A stretch of DNA of 64,000 nt from Melastoma dodecandrum (lineage: Eukaryota; Streptophyta; Magnoliopsida; Myrtales; Melastomataceae): assembly GCA_029817715.1 (NCBI GenBank), contig JARUPY010000189.1, positions 2,728,001 to 2,792,000 on the forward strand. Reading direction: 5' to 3'. Shown one piece after another: positions 1 to 11,611 of this stretch (the first letter of the stretch is position 1; the number at the start of each line of letters is the position of its first letter). The notes under the pieces were generated by a model that ran no database searches, was not told where the DNA came from, and saw nothing but the letters and a program-made list of their open reading frames with translations. A program made the position numbers and the translations under genes.

Positions 1-660
1 AACTCGAATGTGTTTAATGGAGAACTCGTGGATGAATACGTCGAAGACTTTGGGTTCAGGGTACTTAACTCATCCTCGTACTATGCTCAGTCTAACGGGC
101 AAGCAGAAGATGCCAACAAGCTCATAAAACGAGTTATACAGATAATGATCGGGAACAACCCACGCACATGGCACACTCTACTTTAGGAGACGTTATGGGC
201 ACTCTGGGTAATGAAAAGGCAAATTACAGGCGTCGCTTGGTTTAGTTTGGTCTACGACCATGACTCTATTCTCCTGATAAAAGTACGGTACCGGTCGTCG
301 AGGTTCCTCAAACACCTCGAAGAACACGAGAGGTATGAAGAGGACATGCACACCTAATTGGAAGAATTAGAAACCGCCAGGATCAGCATATTAAACCATC
401 TAGGAGCTCCCAAAAGGAACGTCGCTCGCTACTACAACAAGAAAGTGGTTCCTCAGTCGTTCAGCAAGGGGGACCAAGTCTGGAAGCTAAGGCTAACAGA
501 AGGAGCAAGCGACTACTTTCATGGAAAATGGACCCCGAGCTGGAAAGGTCCTTTTCAGGTAATCGAGACCCATCCGAGGAACTCGTATCGCCTAGCATGA
601 CTTGATGGATCCGTGCACGATCTCAAATTTAACGATAAGCATCTGAAAGGGTATAAACTA
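1..660 (+). pseudogene. Ty3/gypsy (Tat-like) integrase, C-terminal part, broken
   Basis: The translation carries the end of a retroviral-type integrase: NGELVDEYVEDFGFRVLNSS, then YYAQSNGQAEDANKLIKRVI, which corresponds to the NGQAE segment bearing the catalytic Glu, and a C-terminal module with KRNVARYYNKKVVPQSF and WKGPFQVIETHPRNSYRLA. A stop at 184-186 (after HTLL), another just before 358 and one at about 598 interrupt the frame, so it is not functional. The left part lies outside the window. The copy at 60786-61766 is clearly related and has the same downstream layout, which supports membership of one Tat-like family. Confidence 0.85.
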
Positions 661-3360
661 TCGATTTGGAAGGCACACACAAATATCATTACCAAAAGAT
701 TTCCTGAAATATGGGAAAAATTACAAACATGGTAATACTAGTCAGAGGGCAAGGAGGATAACAGACGCTACGCCCGGCTCGACACTCCGACTGAGACAAC
801 CATTTTCGCCACAACCTCCATAATCCGGTCACATTCCTTCTCGTATTGTTCTCGCTCTCGGCAGATGGCCGCACGATCAATTGCCTCTGCCACTTCTGAT
901 GGCGTCAAGATCCTGGTTGTTAGCAGCAATTTGCGTGGCCACGACATCCTGTTCTCCATGGAGACGGTGAATAGTGGTCCCCAACTCCTTGTGTTGTGGA
1001 GTTGGACCCCTACGAGAAACATCTCCTCCACTTGAGCAGCATATGGGAGAGGCAGGGACCACACAAGCTCCTTATCTTCCAATTTTGCCTTAATTTCGAA
1101 TGCCTCATGTCTCTTATCTCACGAGTGCCAGAAGAACTTTCGAAATAGTGTGAACATGACGCGCAGTTCGCATACATTAGAGATTGCTCGCTCCAGCTCG
1201 TCCAAGGTGGGCATCAGGGCGACAAAATCGTCCCGGGTGCACACACTGTGATGAAGGACGGCAACGATCGAATTGAGGAGAGCGAAAGACCGTCGCAAAG
1301 ACATTGTGGCTAACCATCAACCAAAACCCAAGAGATAATGACTCACAAACTAAAATTCTTTCTCTTTCCAAGGTCGCTTGGACTTGGGAGCCTTGGGTGG
1401 CTTCTCTCATTTCGCCATCCCAGTTGACAGGGGCATTGTCACTGGATGGCGAGGCACCCACGGCCTCATCTCTCGAGACCGAAACGGGGCATCAACCCCA
1501 ATCTCGTCGAGGGCTCCTCCGTTCCCACGTCACCCTCGCCTCTAGCCGAGACATCTGGATGGCCAAGAAGCGATGGGGACGTAGTTAGGAGAACCCTCGT
1601 TGTTAATGACCTCAATCATGGGAGAAGGACCAGCAGTGTCTGCATCAAGGAAAAGAGTATCATTCATCCGGGTCTTTCATCATGAGAACAAGGCATACAA
1701 GATGACTTGACACCCGATATGTCGACAGGAGATTCTTCCTTCGGGACAGCGGCTTCAGCAGAATCCTTTGGTGACAAAAAAAGATCATCAGCCACATGAG
1801 ACGGTTTCCGAGGCGATCTGGTCTTAAGACGACCTCCAGGTTGTACCAACAGGGGAACCCTTTACTTCAATGGGCTTCTCCCTCACCTTTTTGTTCCCTG
1901 CCAAAGGAGAAAAACAATCTGTTACAACTATGGACTAGGTACAAGGAGTTCAATTCCTAGAAATATACAACATACCAGAAGAGGATGACCCGTTGCCTGA
2001 CAGCCGCTTCTTCGTGATTTTCCCGCACAGTTTGGGAAGCTCTCCCGATAGGACGAAGCTGCTCTCGTCAGCAAACTTCCCCTATTGGGACGACGCTTGC
2101 AGCATTCTTCATACATCGAACCATGTCCGGGAGAGTGTGGGAGAACGGCCGCCGAACACCCTTGGATTGATGGTTTCCCTAGGGAGGTGTGGCAATTGAA
2201 GTCGTTCGGTCAACCCAGAGTCGACGGGAAACGCAACAAACGCTTGTCCGGTGGGCAGTTCATGGACTCAAAAAAGGGAACTGCCAGAGGCTGGGTGAAG
2301 CCCAGTCGACGGACACAAAGCTGGGTGCTGTAAACCTCAAAAATCGAGCCAGACGAATCCGTTCCGACTAAGTGTCGAGTAGCAAAGGCTGGCCGCAAGC
2401 GATCAAAGTCTTTCAAGAGGAGTGGTTCCCACGCTGGAGGAAAGGGGCCGCCAACTGCAGACCATTCCCGCGCAGCCCTCTGTGCACTCGTCCATCAGTG
2501 CTCGGATGCGGCTAGCGATACTGAAGGAGGACCGGTACTAAGAAGAAATGGTCGAAACGTCGCTCGACCTGAGCATTGGAAGAGGAAACTTGGTGAACCT
2601 CGGGAAGTACAAGACAATCCAGAGGTTGACAATCAATAAGGGACCATCTGCCGAACACCTAGGGAATTTAACCAGGTTGGCCGTGTCTTGGTAGAGGCCA
2701 TGGTACCCCAGATTCAGGTGCTCGGGATCAAAAGCCAGAGCTTCTTTGGCGTCCGCATTGGCAATGTCGACGAGACTGGTAGTGACTCCAACCATAAATT
2801 GAGAGACGTTACCCTCGGTTACAAAATATGTACTTGGAGAGCTACTTCAAGTAGAATTTGAACTCTTCCTGAGGTCCCCACTCATCGCTTGGCTTCGATA
2901 AGTGACATTTGATCACCTCTCCAATGTGCTCTAAAGAGCTGAACACTAGGACAGGACATCGATGGTCAAATCGAGGGGGCTCTAGAAAGGTAGCACACCT
3001 TTAGGAAGCTGACATTTGCCAATGTGATAAACATAGAACCCCTCGAGAGATAGAAGTAGTTGACAACAGAGCTCCATAATGATAGGAACCTGGCAAACAC
3101 TCGAAGTTGGGCTCTATCAAGGAGCGCAGGGTTCTTTATCCCGATCACCTTCCAGGCTTTGCGTTTCTTCTTTATCCCCTTGGACTTCCAGGAGCCATAC
3201 TCAGCCTCTCTCCTCTGGGACGGGAAACAATGGGAATTTGCCCATACTGAAGGGTTACTCCACCTTGTTGGCTTGAAATCGCCAAGTGTGAAGATGGCAG
3301 ACAACCTAATAATGTAAAGGAACAACCTTTCGACCTCCTAAAGCATATGGAGCCTGGACC
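660..3360 (-). pseudogene. Antisense PMD-like ORF relic 3' of the integrase (copy 1)
   Basis: Minus-strand frames between about 3350 and 768 form a decayed gene running towards the integrase. About 2960-2820 reads SKPSDEWGPQEEFKFYLK then LSKYIFCNRG. About 2795-2620 reads MVGVTTSLVDIANADAKEAL and LWIVLYFPRFTKFPLPML, and 2416-2210 reads LVGTDSSGSIFEVYSTQL. The end (1082-768) is charged and coiled-coil-like (EREQYEKECDRIMEVVAKMV). The layout (WxxEEF..WLSKYIF, then a small-residue helix, then LWxxxYFP) resembles the plant mobile domain (aminotransferase-like, PMD). The same frames recur at 61880-64000. Stops and frameshifts make it a relic. The PMD assignment is by eye. Confidence 0.5.
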
Positions 3361-3938
3361 CAAGTTCTCCCTATATAAGTTAAAGTAATGGGATATATAT
3401 CATTCGTTATAACTTATGTTATTTTATAGGAAGTCCTAAATTTACATTCCCGAAAATTTAAAAAAATAATAAAAAAATATTGTTATTATATTTTGAATAT
3501 AAAAGAAAACCGTTGATGTAATCCATTATCAACTCAGATAAGCAATTCCTTTCTGATTTTAAATTATTTAACTTAATGTGGAGTTTATGTAATATATAAT
3601 ATTAAAAAATAATTTATGAACTGGTTTCAGCTTCACCTCGTATCCTTTTTGCTTATTCTAATTTAAAAAAAAAAACGGGTTGTTGCGCCTAACATGGTGA
3701 CTGAACATCAGAGCGCACCCTTACTTTTCGTTTCGAACAAAAAAATGTGAATGGATTGAAAAAACTGTCGACAGTCACAATATTGTCTTACGAGAATATT
3801 AAGTATTTATCTGCTACAGAGTAATCAGACAAACTCTCGGCCACCTTGTCAAATATTTTTTAAACAATTGTAAAATATCCGTCCTTATAAATTAGATTTT
3901 ACATGTGTACAACATTGGACGCGGCTAACGTCCCGCCA
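3361..3938. other. AT-rich spacer, no gene seen
   Basis: This AT-rich stretch has no open frame of note. It separates the left Tat-like element from the inverted repeat. No LTR terminus with a matching partner could be placed here, so the right boundary of the left element is uncertain. Confidence 0.5.
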
Positions 3939-4707
3939 TGTATGAAGCTGACGTAGTTTTTCGTACAAATGTACAAAAGCTGATGCGATTTTCATACATT
4001 TGACGTAAGCAACGACTTAAATTTCGTACATTTTTCGTATATTTGTATGATTTTGTACGAAAAACTTGTGATATGTATATTTTTTGACATTGTACATATT
4101 CAATACATATGTACGATCAACGTACGAATGTACATTATTTGTACGTTACTCTAAGTTTGTTTGAAAATTCTTGTTCATAGGTACAAAATAAGTGGATATG
4201 TACATGTTTTGAATTTGTACATTTTTCGTACACATGTACAATTAATGTACTAGATATGTACGATGTGATGGCTCGGAACGAGCCCAACTTTGAACGTGAA
4301 AGCATTACGTAATTACCATATGACCCCCTCCCCGCCTATGTTGTACGATTTGGACATCAGAGAATGCGAGATAGGGTGTAAGATAGTAATTGCTTAAGGC
4401 CCACAGGACTCCGAACCTAACAATTCGTATATTTTTCATACATTAAATGTACATATGTACTAAAATATATAATGTCAAAATATGTACATATGTCTTTATT
4501 TCGTACATATATATAAGAATTTTCATATAAAATAATATATTGAAAAATATATGAAAAATGTATGAAAATGTATGAAAAATATACGAAATTTAAGTCGATG
4601 TTTACATCAAATCTACGAAAATCGTATCGTATACGTCAGATCTACGAAAATCGTATCAACTTTCGTACACTAACTTGAAAACACCGACATCAGTTTCGTA
4701 CACCGAG
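3939..4707. repeat. Long imperfect inverted repeat rich in GTAC/CGTACA words
   Basis: The left arm (about 3939-4060) and right arm (about 4560-4707) are imperfect reverse complements. CGACTTAAATTTCG on the left pairs with CGAAATTTAAGTCG on the right, and the flanking words TGTATGAAGCTGACGTAG and the complement of CATCAGTTTCGTACA also pair. Between the arms are many short palindromes (CATATGTAC, CGTACG). There is no coding capacity and no convincing target duplication. It may be a foldback or MITE-like element. Its right end is about 115 bp upstream of the ATG at 4823, so it lies in the promoter or 5' UTR region of that gene. Confidence 0.6.
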
Positions 4708-4822
4708 AAGGCCCCGAACAGCGTGCGTTGAATAAAGAGAAAACCACACAATTATCACGATATAAATCGCAAAAAACTTGCAGTGGGGTTGAGGAGGGAG
4801 AAAGAGGAGAAGAAGAAGAGAG

Positions 4823-6384
4823 ATGGGGAAGAAGAGGAAGTCGGGGGCGGCGGCAAGGCTGGACGAGGTTGACAGGAGCCTCTACACCTCCTTCTGCACC
4901 GCCGCCAACTCCCTCTCCCATCTCTACACCCAGTCAATGAACCATCAGCGTCTCTCTTTCCAGGCCGGCGAGCGCCACTCCCTGGTCCCCCCTTCCCCCC
5001 CCCCCTCCTTTCCTCGTCTTTTGATTGGTTACTCCCCTTTGATTTGATCAAAGGAACGATTTTTAGCATCTGCTTTGTTTGGTTTTTGTGAAAACCCTGG
5101 TGGGTGTTTCAGGAAATCGGCCTTATGTGAACATCGATGAAGCTCGGGCGTTGTCCTTGTCGTTAAAAAATTACATGGCTCTGTGCGTGCTTGACTGGGG
5201 GAAAGATGCTGATGGGTTCTATTGAATGTGTGACCATGTTTCCATTGATGCGGAGAAATTTGATGTGGGGTTGTGTAAATTGTTTCAGGAGAAGTTGTAT
5301 CACTGGATGTTGAGACAGCAAGAGGAGGGTGCTCGAGTTTCCACCATGGACATTGTCTCTTACCTGCAGGTATGCTGATGTGGTGATTCCCAGGATTTGA
5401 ATTGCCTGCCTTGTTATTGATTCACTTGTTTTGCTGGTAAGTGGACGAGTATATGTAAATTGGGTGGATTGTTTTTCTCCAGAAGGGTCGGTCCTTGTGT
5501 TTTTGTCTTTATTTATAGTATTGGATTTTGAATGCCAATTTAGTTGCGTAGATATCACCTTCAACCCCACAATTCGCTTGTCTTGGCACATCGGCTAAGC
5601 TGCTCTCATCCTCTTCGTAAACATTTTGTTAGAAGATGATTGTCTGCAATTGAAGCATAAATGCATTCCACTTGTTATTTGCATATCGATGCACATCTGC
5701 CTACGTCAGGGATAATTTGGCTAATAAAAAGTGCTTGATTGAGGTTCTCCACAGTTTTAACCCCAATCATTCTTATGCATTATTTATGTGCTTGTTCATG
5801 TTGATTGTTGACAATGTAGATGGTCTCTTGCTTCCCAAATAAATTTATGTTCTTACATTTTTCTGTGATCTTTCTTATATCTGAATTTTAATGTTGCATG
5901 TCGAAATTATATGCAATATGTCTGGATGTGATCTGCTGAACTAGTACTTTTACAGAATGAATTGGAAGCCGGGCTAGGCGATGTATCAATGTCACCTCGG
6001 GTGCCTGCTCACCATCAGCATTCTCAAACAGCCATGCATTCGCTCGGTCCAGGGGTTCTTGTTTGCCCTGGTCAATTCGGAGAAGCAGCTCCAAGCCAAG
6101 GTTTACGACCCGTCAAAACTGATCAACACAGGGGGAAGGATGCCGTCTTCTCTGATGCACTCTCGAGCCCAGTACGCAGATCCCTCCAACACTATCAGTT
6201 GACGCAAGGTGGTGGTGATCACGTAAACAGTAACACCAACATTGTGCCATCCGTGTCTGGCAACTTAAGAAACAACGAAGGCATGATCCCACATAATACG
6301 ACTAGGGAAGCCAACTCGACAAGTTCAAACGATGCTACCATGGACATGAATGCTGATGGCCCATTCACAAACTCTTTATATTGA
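4823..6384 (+). CDS. Conserved plant protein of unknown function, 3 exons, 223 aa, intact
   Basis: Exons 4823-4984, 5289-5369 and 5956-6384 join in frame (162+81+429 nt, 224 codons with stop). Introns begin GT (4985, 5370) and end CAG (5288, 5955). The start is the first ATG after a purine-rich GAGGAGAAGAAG leader. The protein begins MGKKRKSG, a basic and possibly nuclear-targeting start. A helical N-terminal half follows (LDEVDRSLYTSFCTAANSLS, GERHSLEKLYHWMLRQQEEG, VSTMDIVSYLQNELEAG). The C-terminal half is Ser/Asn/His-rich with the conserved-looking block DALSSPVRRSLQHYQLTQGG and an acidic tail (ATMDMNADGPF). I recall similar small plant proteins, some carrying the database label holocarboxylase synthetase, but no biotin-ligase motif is visible, so no enzyme role is claimed. 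One of two intact genes in the window. Confidence 0.85.
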
Positions 6385-6783
6385 TCGGTCCTGTTGTTCT
6401 GCTGGTGATCTTTTCCGAGTTTTTGGCATTTTCGGGTCCTGACATGTTTGGGATGCATTGCTTTCCATTGAACGTAATGCGGGGTGACTTTTCTATATGA
6501 AACACAATGTTTAAATCTCCGTAGTTGTTAAAACTTCTCATGATTATGCCATTTGGAAAATTCAAGAGGAATTATTCTTGTTTATGTATTTTCAAACAAG
6601 AAAAGTATTATTTTTTTAGCCTACTCAGTTCTTCTGGAAAAGGAATAGAATGATGATTTCATTCGCTTATTCAAACAAATGTTTAGAATAAAATGGAGTT
6701 TATTCCATCATATTGTTTGAAAGGAATAGGGATTGACGTACGCTCCTGCATCCCATCCCCACAAACTAAATATGCCATAAGAT
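6385..6783 (+). other. Downstream flank of the 4823 gene, probable 3' UTR
   Basis: The stretch after the stop at 6382-6384 has no ORF. AT-rich sequence and an AGAATAAAATGG word near 6686 could serve 3' end formation. The exact polyadenylation site cannot be set. Confidence 0.35.
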
Positions 6784-7465
6784 TAGGAGCGACCAACGGG
6801 TACGGGTAAAGTCCGAAACCGATATCATAGGTTGGTATTCGGACAAGTTCTTGAATAAATCGGAGAAGTTATAGGTTCTAAATTTTTGAGAAATGTGTAC
6901 CAATTACGGTTCTAGGTTCACACCTCGGAACCTGGAACCTAACGTAATATAATTAATTCATAACGACAATGAAATTAAAATTATATTTATAAATTAATTA
7001 TAATATATAAATTATCATTATATTTATATAATTTATAATAATCGATGTTAAAAATTCGCACTAATTTTCCTAAAACTTGGCATTAGTTTCCATCAATCAA
7101 AAGCCTCTTGTCAATAGTATGACTTAGTATGTATATTTCAATGCACTTTCTTTCTTTGGCACAAAAGTTTCTAACTCTCCCATCTAAACTAACGTCAACA
7201 AACCTTGAACATAATTAATCTCGTCACTCAAAACTACTCAATTTTACTAGTGATTTGAACCTTAAAGCATTTTTAAACAGTTATGCTACACAATTAAACA
7301 TGAGAATCGAAAATTATTTAGAAATCATTATCGAGTGGTTCTTTAATTCACTAGGTAGGTTCAAAGATCTAAAATATGGAATCAACTATTATAGGATAGG
7401 TTCTAGGTTCCACGTTCGGAACCTACGCACCAGAACCTACGCACTCGGAACCTGCTCACCCCTAG
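6784..7465. mobile_element. hAT-like non-autonomous element (MITE-type)
   Basis: The left end TAGGAGCGACCA and the complement of the right end (TGCTCACCCCTA) match at about 9 of 12 positions, giving short terminal inverted repeats of the CTAGGGGTGAGCA kind common in plant hAT elements. Both subterminal regions carry repeated GGTTC/GGAACC words (about 6908-6945 and 7405-7455). There is no transposase. No clean 8-bp target duplication was found, so the borders are tentative. Confidence 0.4.
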
Positions 7466-7880
7466 ATGGTATTTTTGTTCGGGATATAAGGTCATAAAAT
7501 ATACGATCCAGCAAATATGATGCCTATCTAACCATATGATGCGGGGAAGATCCAGTAGAGGTTAGTCCAACTCGAGCTAGTCAAGATGGATTCAGTCGAG
7601 TGATCGAGCAAGAAGGAAGTCGATCGACGGTGTTGATTAATCGGGACAAGGGTCAACATGAGCAGGATTTCAGCCGATGAAAAAGAAGTTAGGGTCAAGG
7701 TAAACCAGCCAATCGAGAGATTCATCGAGATCGAGCAGTGAAAAGCGTTCTATTCTAGTAACCTATTTGAAAAGGCTGCAACGACAAAACTATCATATCA
7801 ACAAGTTAATTTATTGATTTTAAAAAATATAATATGGTTTTAATAGTGTTACCAGGGGGATACGACTATCACAAATAACT
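7466..7880. other. Intergenic stretch, nothing recognised
   Basis: Short open frames only. A purine-rich segment (about 7540-7740) has repeated TCGAGC/TCGATC words. No family was recognised. Confidence 0.4.
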
Positions 7881-7889
7881 CTAAGACAT

Positions 7890-9086
7890 GAACAAAGACA
7901 TGGATAATGGAGTACATAAGACAAACACTAGACAAAGAGTTATACAAGATAGAAGCTTCGACCACCAGAACAGTACAACTCGAAAGATGTACAGGGTCAG
8001 TAGAATGGTCCAGGAATGGATGTGCAAACTAGAGAAACTTGAAGACATATTCAATGATGCACTTGCTATATATAAATTCTTCGGAAATCTTATAAACAAA
8101 GAGTCGGAAAATACAGCGGAAGATACAACTGGAACTTTATGCAGAGTTCCAATAAAGATAATTTTTCTGGTACCACATAAGGAACCTACGATACTGGACA
8201 TGGTATTTCAATTTGTTCAGGCATCGCATGCGAGGTTCATCATAAGGGTAAAGGTACCAATTTTTATCTGGGTCGTCTGAACTATCATAGGCAAGATGCG
8301 CCTGGACCCTCTTAAGAACACACTTAATAGTCCTACGCTTTATGTAGTCATTTATCCACCGAATGTAGAATTGAATTCGCTTGAGGTGGGTTGGACATCT
8401 CCAAGGAGGCTGTTCTCTTTCCCTGTTACTAAGACGAGTAATAAAATGGTTATAGAGTCTCCAACAATTTGGAAAACGAGGTTTGCAGAGGCATCTCCTT
8501 CTAGACGGAGGTCTCATCCTTTCCCACTGTCAAGTCAGTGACTTTCAAATTCTTTTGGGTTTGACTCTTTTCTACCATGGCAGATATGGATGAAGGTATA
8601 GATGACAGGAATACTGGCTTCAATGCATTGTCACATCCCAAATGAATAAACAAATGTAATAATCTCTGATAATGTTTGTCTAGATCTCTGACCTGATATG
8701 AACAACACTTACGCTGGAAGAACTCTGTTCTCTTCTCTTCCAGAATATTGATTGGGTTGCCAATGAATTGGGAGTGGGGTAGTGCATGAATTCCTGTAAT
8801 GGCATACCGACTAATTGCATCTGAATTTGCTCTGGAACCAGGTTCCACCAAACTAATAAGTTTCCTGTAAAACTTGAAGTTAGTTCTGTAAGAATATCTG
8901 CGCTGTCAAAAACAGTTAGTCTTTTGTGCAAACACCACGCATAGAAATCCTGTATGCGTTGTGACCATTTGGGATAGGAAATATCATCAAAAGTGAACTT
9001 TATGTTGTGAATTCCTCCAGTGTTTCTCGAAGCTGGTGGCTGCCTTCTTCAGCCTCATCAAAATGCTCATCAGGTGGGTATTGATC
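7890..9086 (-). pseudogene. Decayed gag/capsid-like region, continuation of the 9087-10460 ORF
   Basis: The frame of the 457-aa ORF continues past its stop. Near 8990-8680 it reads FPIPNGHNAYRISMRGVCTK and, after shifts, DSADILTELTSSFTGNLLVW and WNLVPEQIQMQLVGMPLQEF. A helix-rich block with ELTSSFTGNLLVWW is typical of gag or coat proteins of plant pararetroviruses (Caulimoviridae) and related gypsy elements. Further down, 8517-8137 is Arg/Cys/Tyr-rich and may be a worn zinc-knuckle region. Stops and shifts are frequent, so this is a relic. No reverse transcriptase was seen beyond it. Confidence 0.5.
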
Positions 9087-10460
9087 CTAATTATTTCTGT
9101 CAGCCATGTATATCTGAGGATGTTCCAATATCTCTATGGAGTCCTCTGTGCTCTGTGTGCTGACTGTGGAGGTATCTTCTGACGTGTAGTCCTCTGTGTC
9201 TGATGTAGCATTTTCAGAAGATCTGTCTGATGCTATATGCTCAGAAGTCATTAGGATTTGTGATGGTATAAACTGAGGTGACTTCTCAAAGTAATCATCA
9301 TTAAAAGGATCATGATTAGCATATTCATCTGAAGCCGTATAGCTTTCAGAAGGAGTGGTTGAGGGAGTAGGAATAGATGAAATTACCCATTTCCCAATGG
9401 GATAATCTGAAGATTTCCAGTTCCGTGGTTGGAGTGTGTTCTGTGATCGACTCCTATCTCGTATCATGAGTTGTTGGGTGTGAGGAGTCTGGCTGGATTC
9501 CAACTCTGGGCTAGAAGATCTTTGTCGTTCAAGAGGTTTTGAACTTCCTACTTTCTTCTTTCCTTCTCTGATGTCTGCTTGCTGCTTATCCTTCTTCCGA
9601 CGTTCTCGAATAGCATTCCTTATTTCGGCTGGGTCTTTCTTTCCAATCTGGCCAAAAAGAGGTTGAAAGCTTTCGAGTACCTGTGCAGGGGGTACAGAAC
9701 GTCTTTCAAAATCTAGGAAGTCAATGGGATAAGAACTTGATCCAGTATTTAGGCCAAGGCCAAAACTGGTGTTAGCAGTCTGTGGTCTTCCAAAGTTTAA
9801 ATCTGGCTTTTGAGTCAGGTCTACCTGCTTGTCTTCTATCATCTTGATTTTTCTTTTAAGCATGGCAATTTCAGCCTCTGGGTCTGACCTGAAATAAGAA
9901 GGAAAGTTTCCTTTCTCAAAATTGTCTAACCTTCTTTGTAGTGTACGCAGAAGTTGTTGAGTCTTATCCTGATGGGTGTCCATCTTTTTCGAAAGCCTTT
10001 GCTCTGAGCTTTGCAAATTTTCCTGCACACTATCAATCTTTCTGCAGATAGTATTTAAAGCTGAGTTTTGTGCTAAGGCATTCTGACTTTGCCAATTCAG
10101 GACACATTCTGCAGTACTATTTCTCAAAGGATTTCCATTCTTATCTAGCTCTGTAGGAACGGGTATCTTTGAGCAGTAACGAATATTGTCAATCGTTTGT
10201 TCATTCTGTGGAGGGAAATTGAGTTCACCTGGCCTACCCATCATCATGATTGCGGGTAGTGCTGCTGTAGGAGTCATTGTCTGAAATGCTTCTTGTGTAC
10301 AGCTAGAAGGTGCTGGTATTATTTCCTTTTCCACTTCTGGCTTGTCCGTTGGAATGACCTGTTCCAAAGGATTTTTCTTTTGCCATTTAAGAATATGCTT
10401 GTAACAAGGTAATACCTTTAATGGTTGCTTTTTTGGTTTTGGCTTCTTGGCTTTCTCCAT
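9087..10460 (-). CDS. Gag/coat-like ORF of pararetrovirus or gypsy type, 457 aa
   Basis: This is one of the longest uninterrupted frames in the window. It starts with a lysine/proline-rich segment (MEKAKKPKPKKQPLKV). A middle region resembles polyproteins of endogenous caulimovirus-like elements: NSTAECVLNWQSQNALAQNS, a coiled coil (EQRLSKKMDTHQDKTQQLL, LRTLQRRLDNFEKG) and EAEIAMLKRKIKMIEDKQ. A Ser/Arg-rich stretch (RQRSSSPELESSQTPHTQQL) and an acidic Ser/Thr tail (SDTEDYTSEDTSTVSTQST) follow. The ATG at 10460 sits 5 bp from repeat copy 10466-10820. The stop at 9087 precedes decayed capsid-like sequence in the same frame. No protease, RT or movement domain was seen here. It is probably an endogenous viral or retroelement relic rather than a host gene. 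Confidence 0.5.
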   Translation of the reverse strand: MEKAKKPKPKKQPLKVLPCYKHILKWQKKNPLEQVIPTDKPEVEKEIIPAPSSCTQEAFQTMTPTAALPAIMMMGRPGELNFPPQNEQTIDNIRYCSKIPVPTELDKNGNPLRNSTAECVLNWQSQNALAQNSALNTICRKIDSVQENLQSSEQRLSKKMDTHQDKTQQLLRTLQRRLDNFEKGNFPSYFRSDPEAEIAMLKRKIKMIEDKQVDLTQKPDLNFGRPQTANTSFGLGLNTGSSSYPIDFLDFERRSVPPAQVLESFQPLFGQIGKKDPAEIRNAIRERRKKDKQQADIREGKKKVGSSKPLERQRSSSPELESSQTPHTQQLMIRDRSRSQNTLQPRNWKSSDYPIGKWVISSIPTPSTTPSESYTASDEYANHDPFNDDYFEKSPQFIPSQILMTSEHIASDRSSENATSDTEDYTSEDTSTVSTQSTEDSIEILEHPQIYMADRNN

Positions 10461-10465
10461 TTATA

Positions 10466-10820
10466 GGATAATCCGTATAACATGTTTATTAAATGTGTTA
10501 AATTTAGATTATACATTTTAATAAAAATAATTTTGGTTATTTATAATTAAAGTTAGTTTAGATAAATGGTTACTTTTGTATTTATAATATCAACTTTGGT
10601 GATGATCTTATTTTTGCTTAATTTAATTGAAATCTTTTTATTGATAAAATTAATGGGCATTAAGGTGTGCTCACAAAATGTTCTACCACGACACGAGCAA
10701 GACAAGAAATCATGTAAGTAATTATCGGATCGGCTCTAATGTGTTCTATTCTAAAATCAATTAGTTGTAAATGGAGTAGCCCCTTAGGCTTATATACCAC
10801 ACTGAATGGCTTTTTCTTTC
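10466..10820. repeat. Direct repeat copy 1 (about 350 bp)
   Basis: The block from GGATAATCCGTATAACATG to CTTATATACCACACTGAA is repeated in the same orientation at 11265-11611 with scattered substitutions and small indels. A TATA-type word is present on both strands (CTTATATACC on +, GGTATATAAGCC on -). It may be the U3 of an LTR, or a promoter region of the minus-strand ORF that starts at 10460. Confidence 0.75.
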
Positions 10821-10959
10821 TGACGTGGAACTTGGGTTAGTCCCATTTTTTGGGACAACCCTTTCAACAAATCCCATTACCACCTTTTCACATTCATAAT
10901 GTTGAGATTTTTTTTATAACCCAACGGTTTGGAAACTAGCTTAAGGTGAGCATTCTGAC

Positions 10960-11037
10960 TTGGACCTAATACATTTCATGGAACGTGGCAAGACTCCGTT
11001 GGACCTAATGCATTTCATGGAACGTTGCACGACTGCG
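10960..11037. repeat. 39-bp tandem duplication
   Basis: Two adjacent 39-bp units (10960-10998 and 10999-11037) start TTGGACCTAATACATTTCAT and TTGGACCTAATGCATTTCAT and differ at a few positions. They lie between the two 350-bp direct repeats. Confidence 0.85.
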
Positions 11038-11264
11038 TTGCAAGACGCCACAATCTAAGATGGCCAGGTAAAATTGTTAAGACTTGCATATTTCCACATT
11101 GGAAAGATAAAGCAGTTCGGTCTGATATTGCATAAAATTGCTAAGACTTATTTATGAAAACGGTTTAAATCTAAAAGATTACTGGTTCGGAAATACCTAG
11201 TTACTATCTCTTACAATATGTTTTTAATATATTTTTTAGTTTGAATATATATATATAATTTACG

Positions 11265-11611
11265 GGATAACCGGTATAACACGTTTATTTAATGTGTTAA
11301 ATCTAGGTTATAGATTTTGATAAAAATAATTTTGGTTATTTATAATTAAAGTTAGTTTAGATAAATGATTAGTTTTGTATTTATAATATGAACTTTGTTG
11401 ATGATCTTATTTTTGCTTAATTTAATTGAAATCTTTTTATTCATAAAGTTAAAGGGCATTAAGGTGGGCTCACGTTCTACCACGACACGAGCAAGACAAG
11501 AAATCATGTAAGTAATATCGGATCGGCCCTAATTTGTTCCATTCTAAAATTAATTGGCCGTAAATGGAGTAGCCCCTTAGGCTTATATACTACACTGAAC
11601 TGCTTTCTCTT
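11265..11611. repeat. Direct repeat copy 2 (about 350 bp)
   Basis: Partner of 10466-10820. Here the repeat runs on into an LTR-like region ending at 12290, so its TATATA word (near 11585) would be correctly placed as the promoter of a plus-oriented LTR. Confidence 0.75.

Noticed and set aside
5163..5591. 142-codon minus-strand frame
   Set aside because: It overlaps exon 2 and the introns of the plus-strand 4823 gene and shows no motif.
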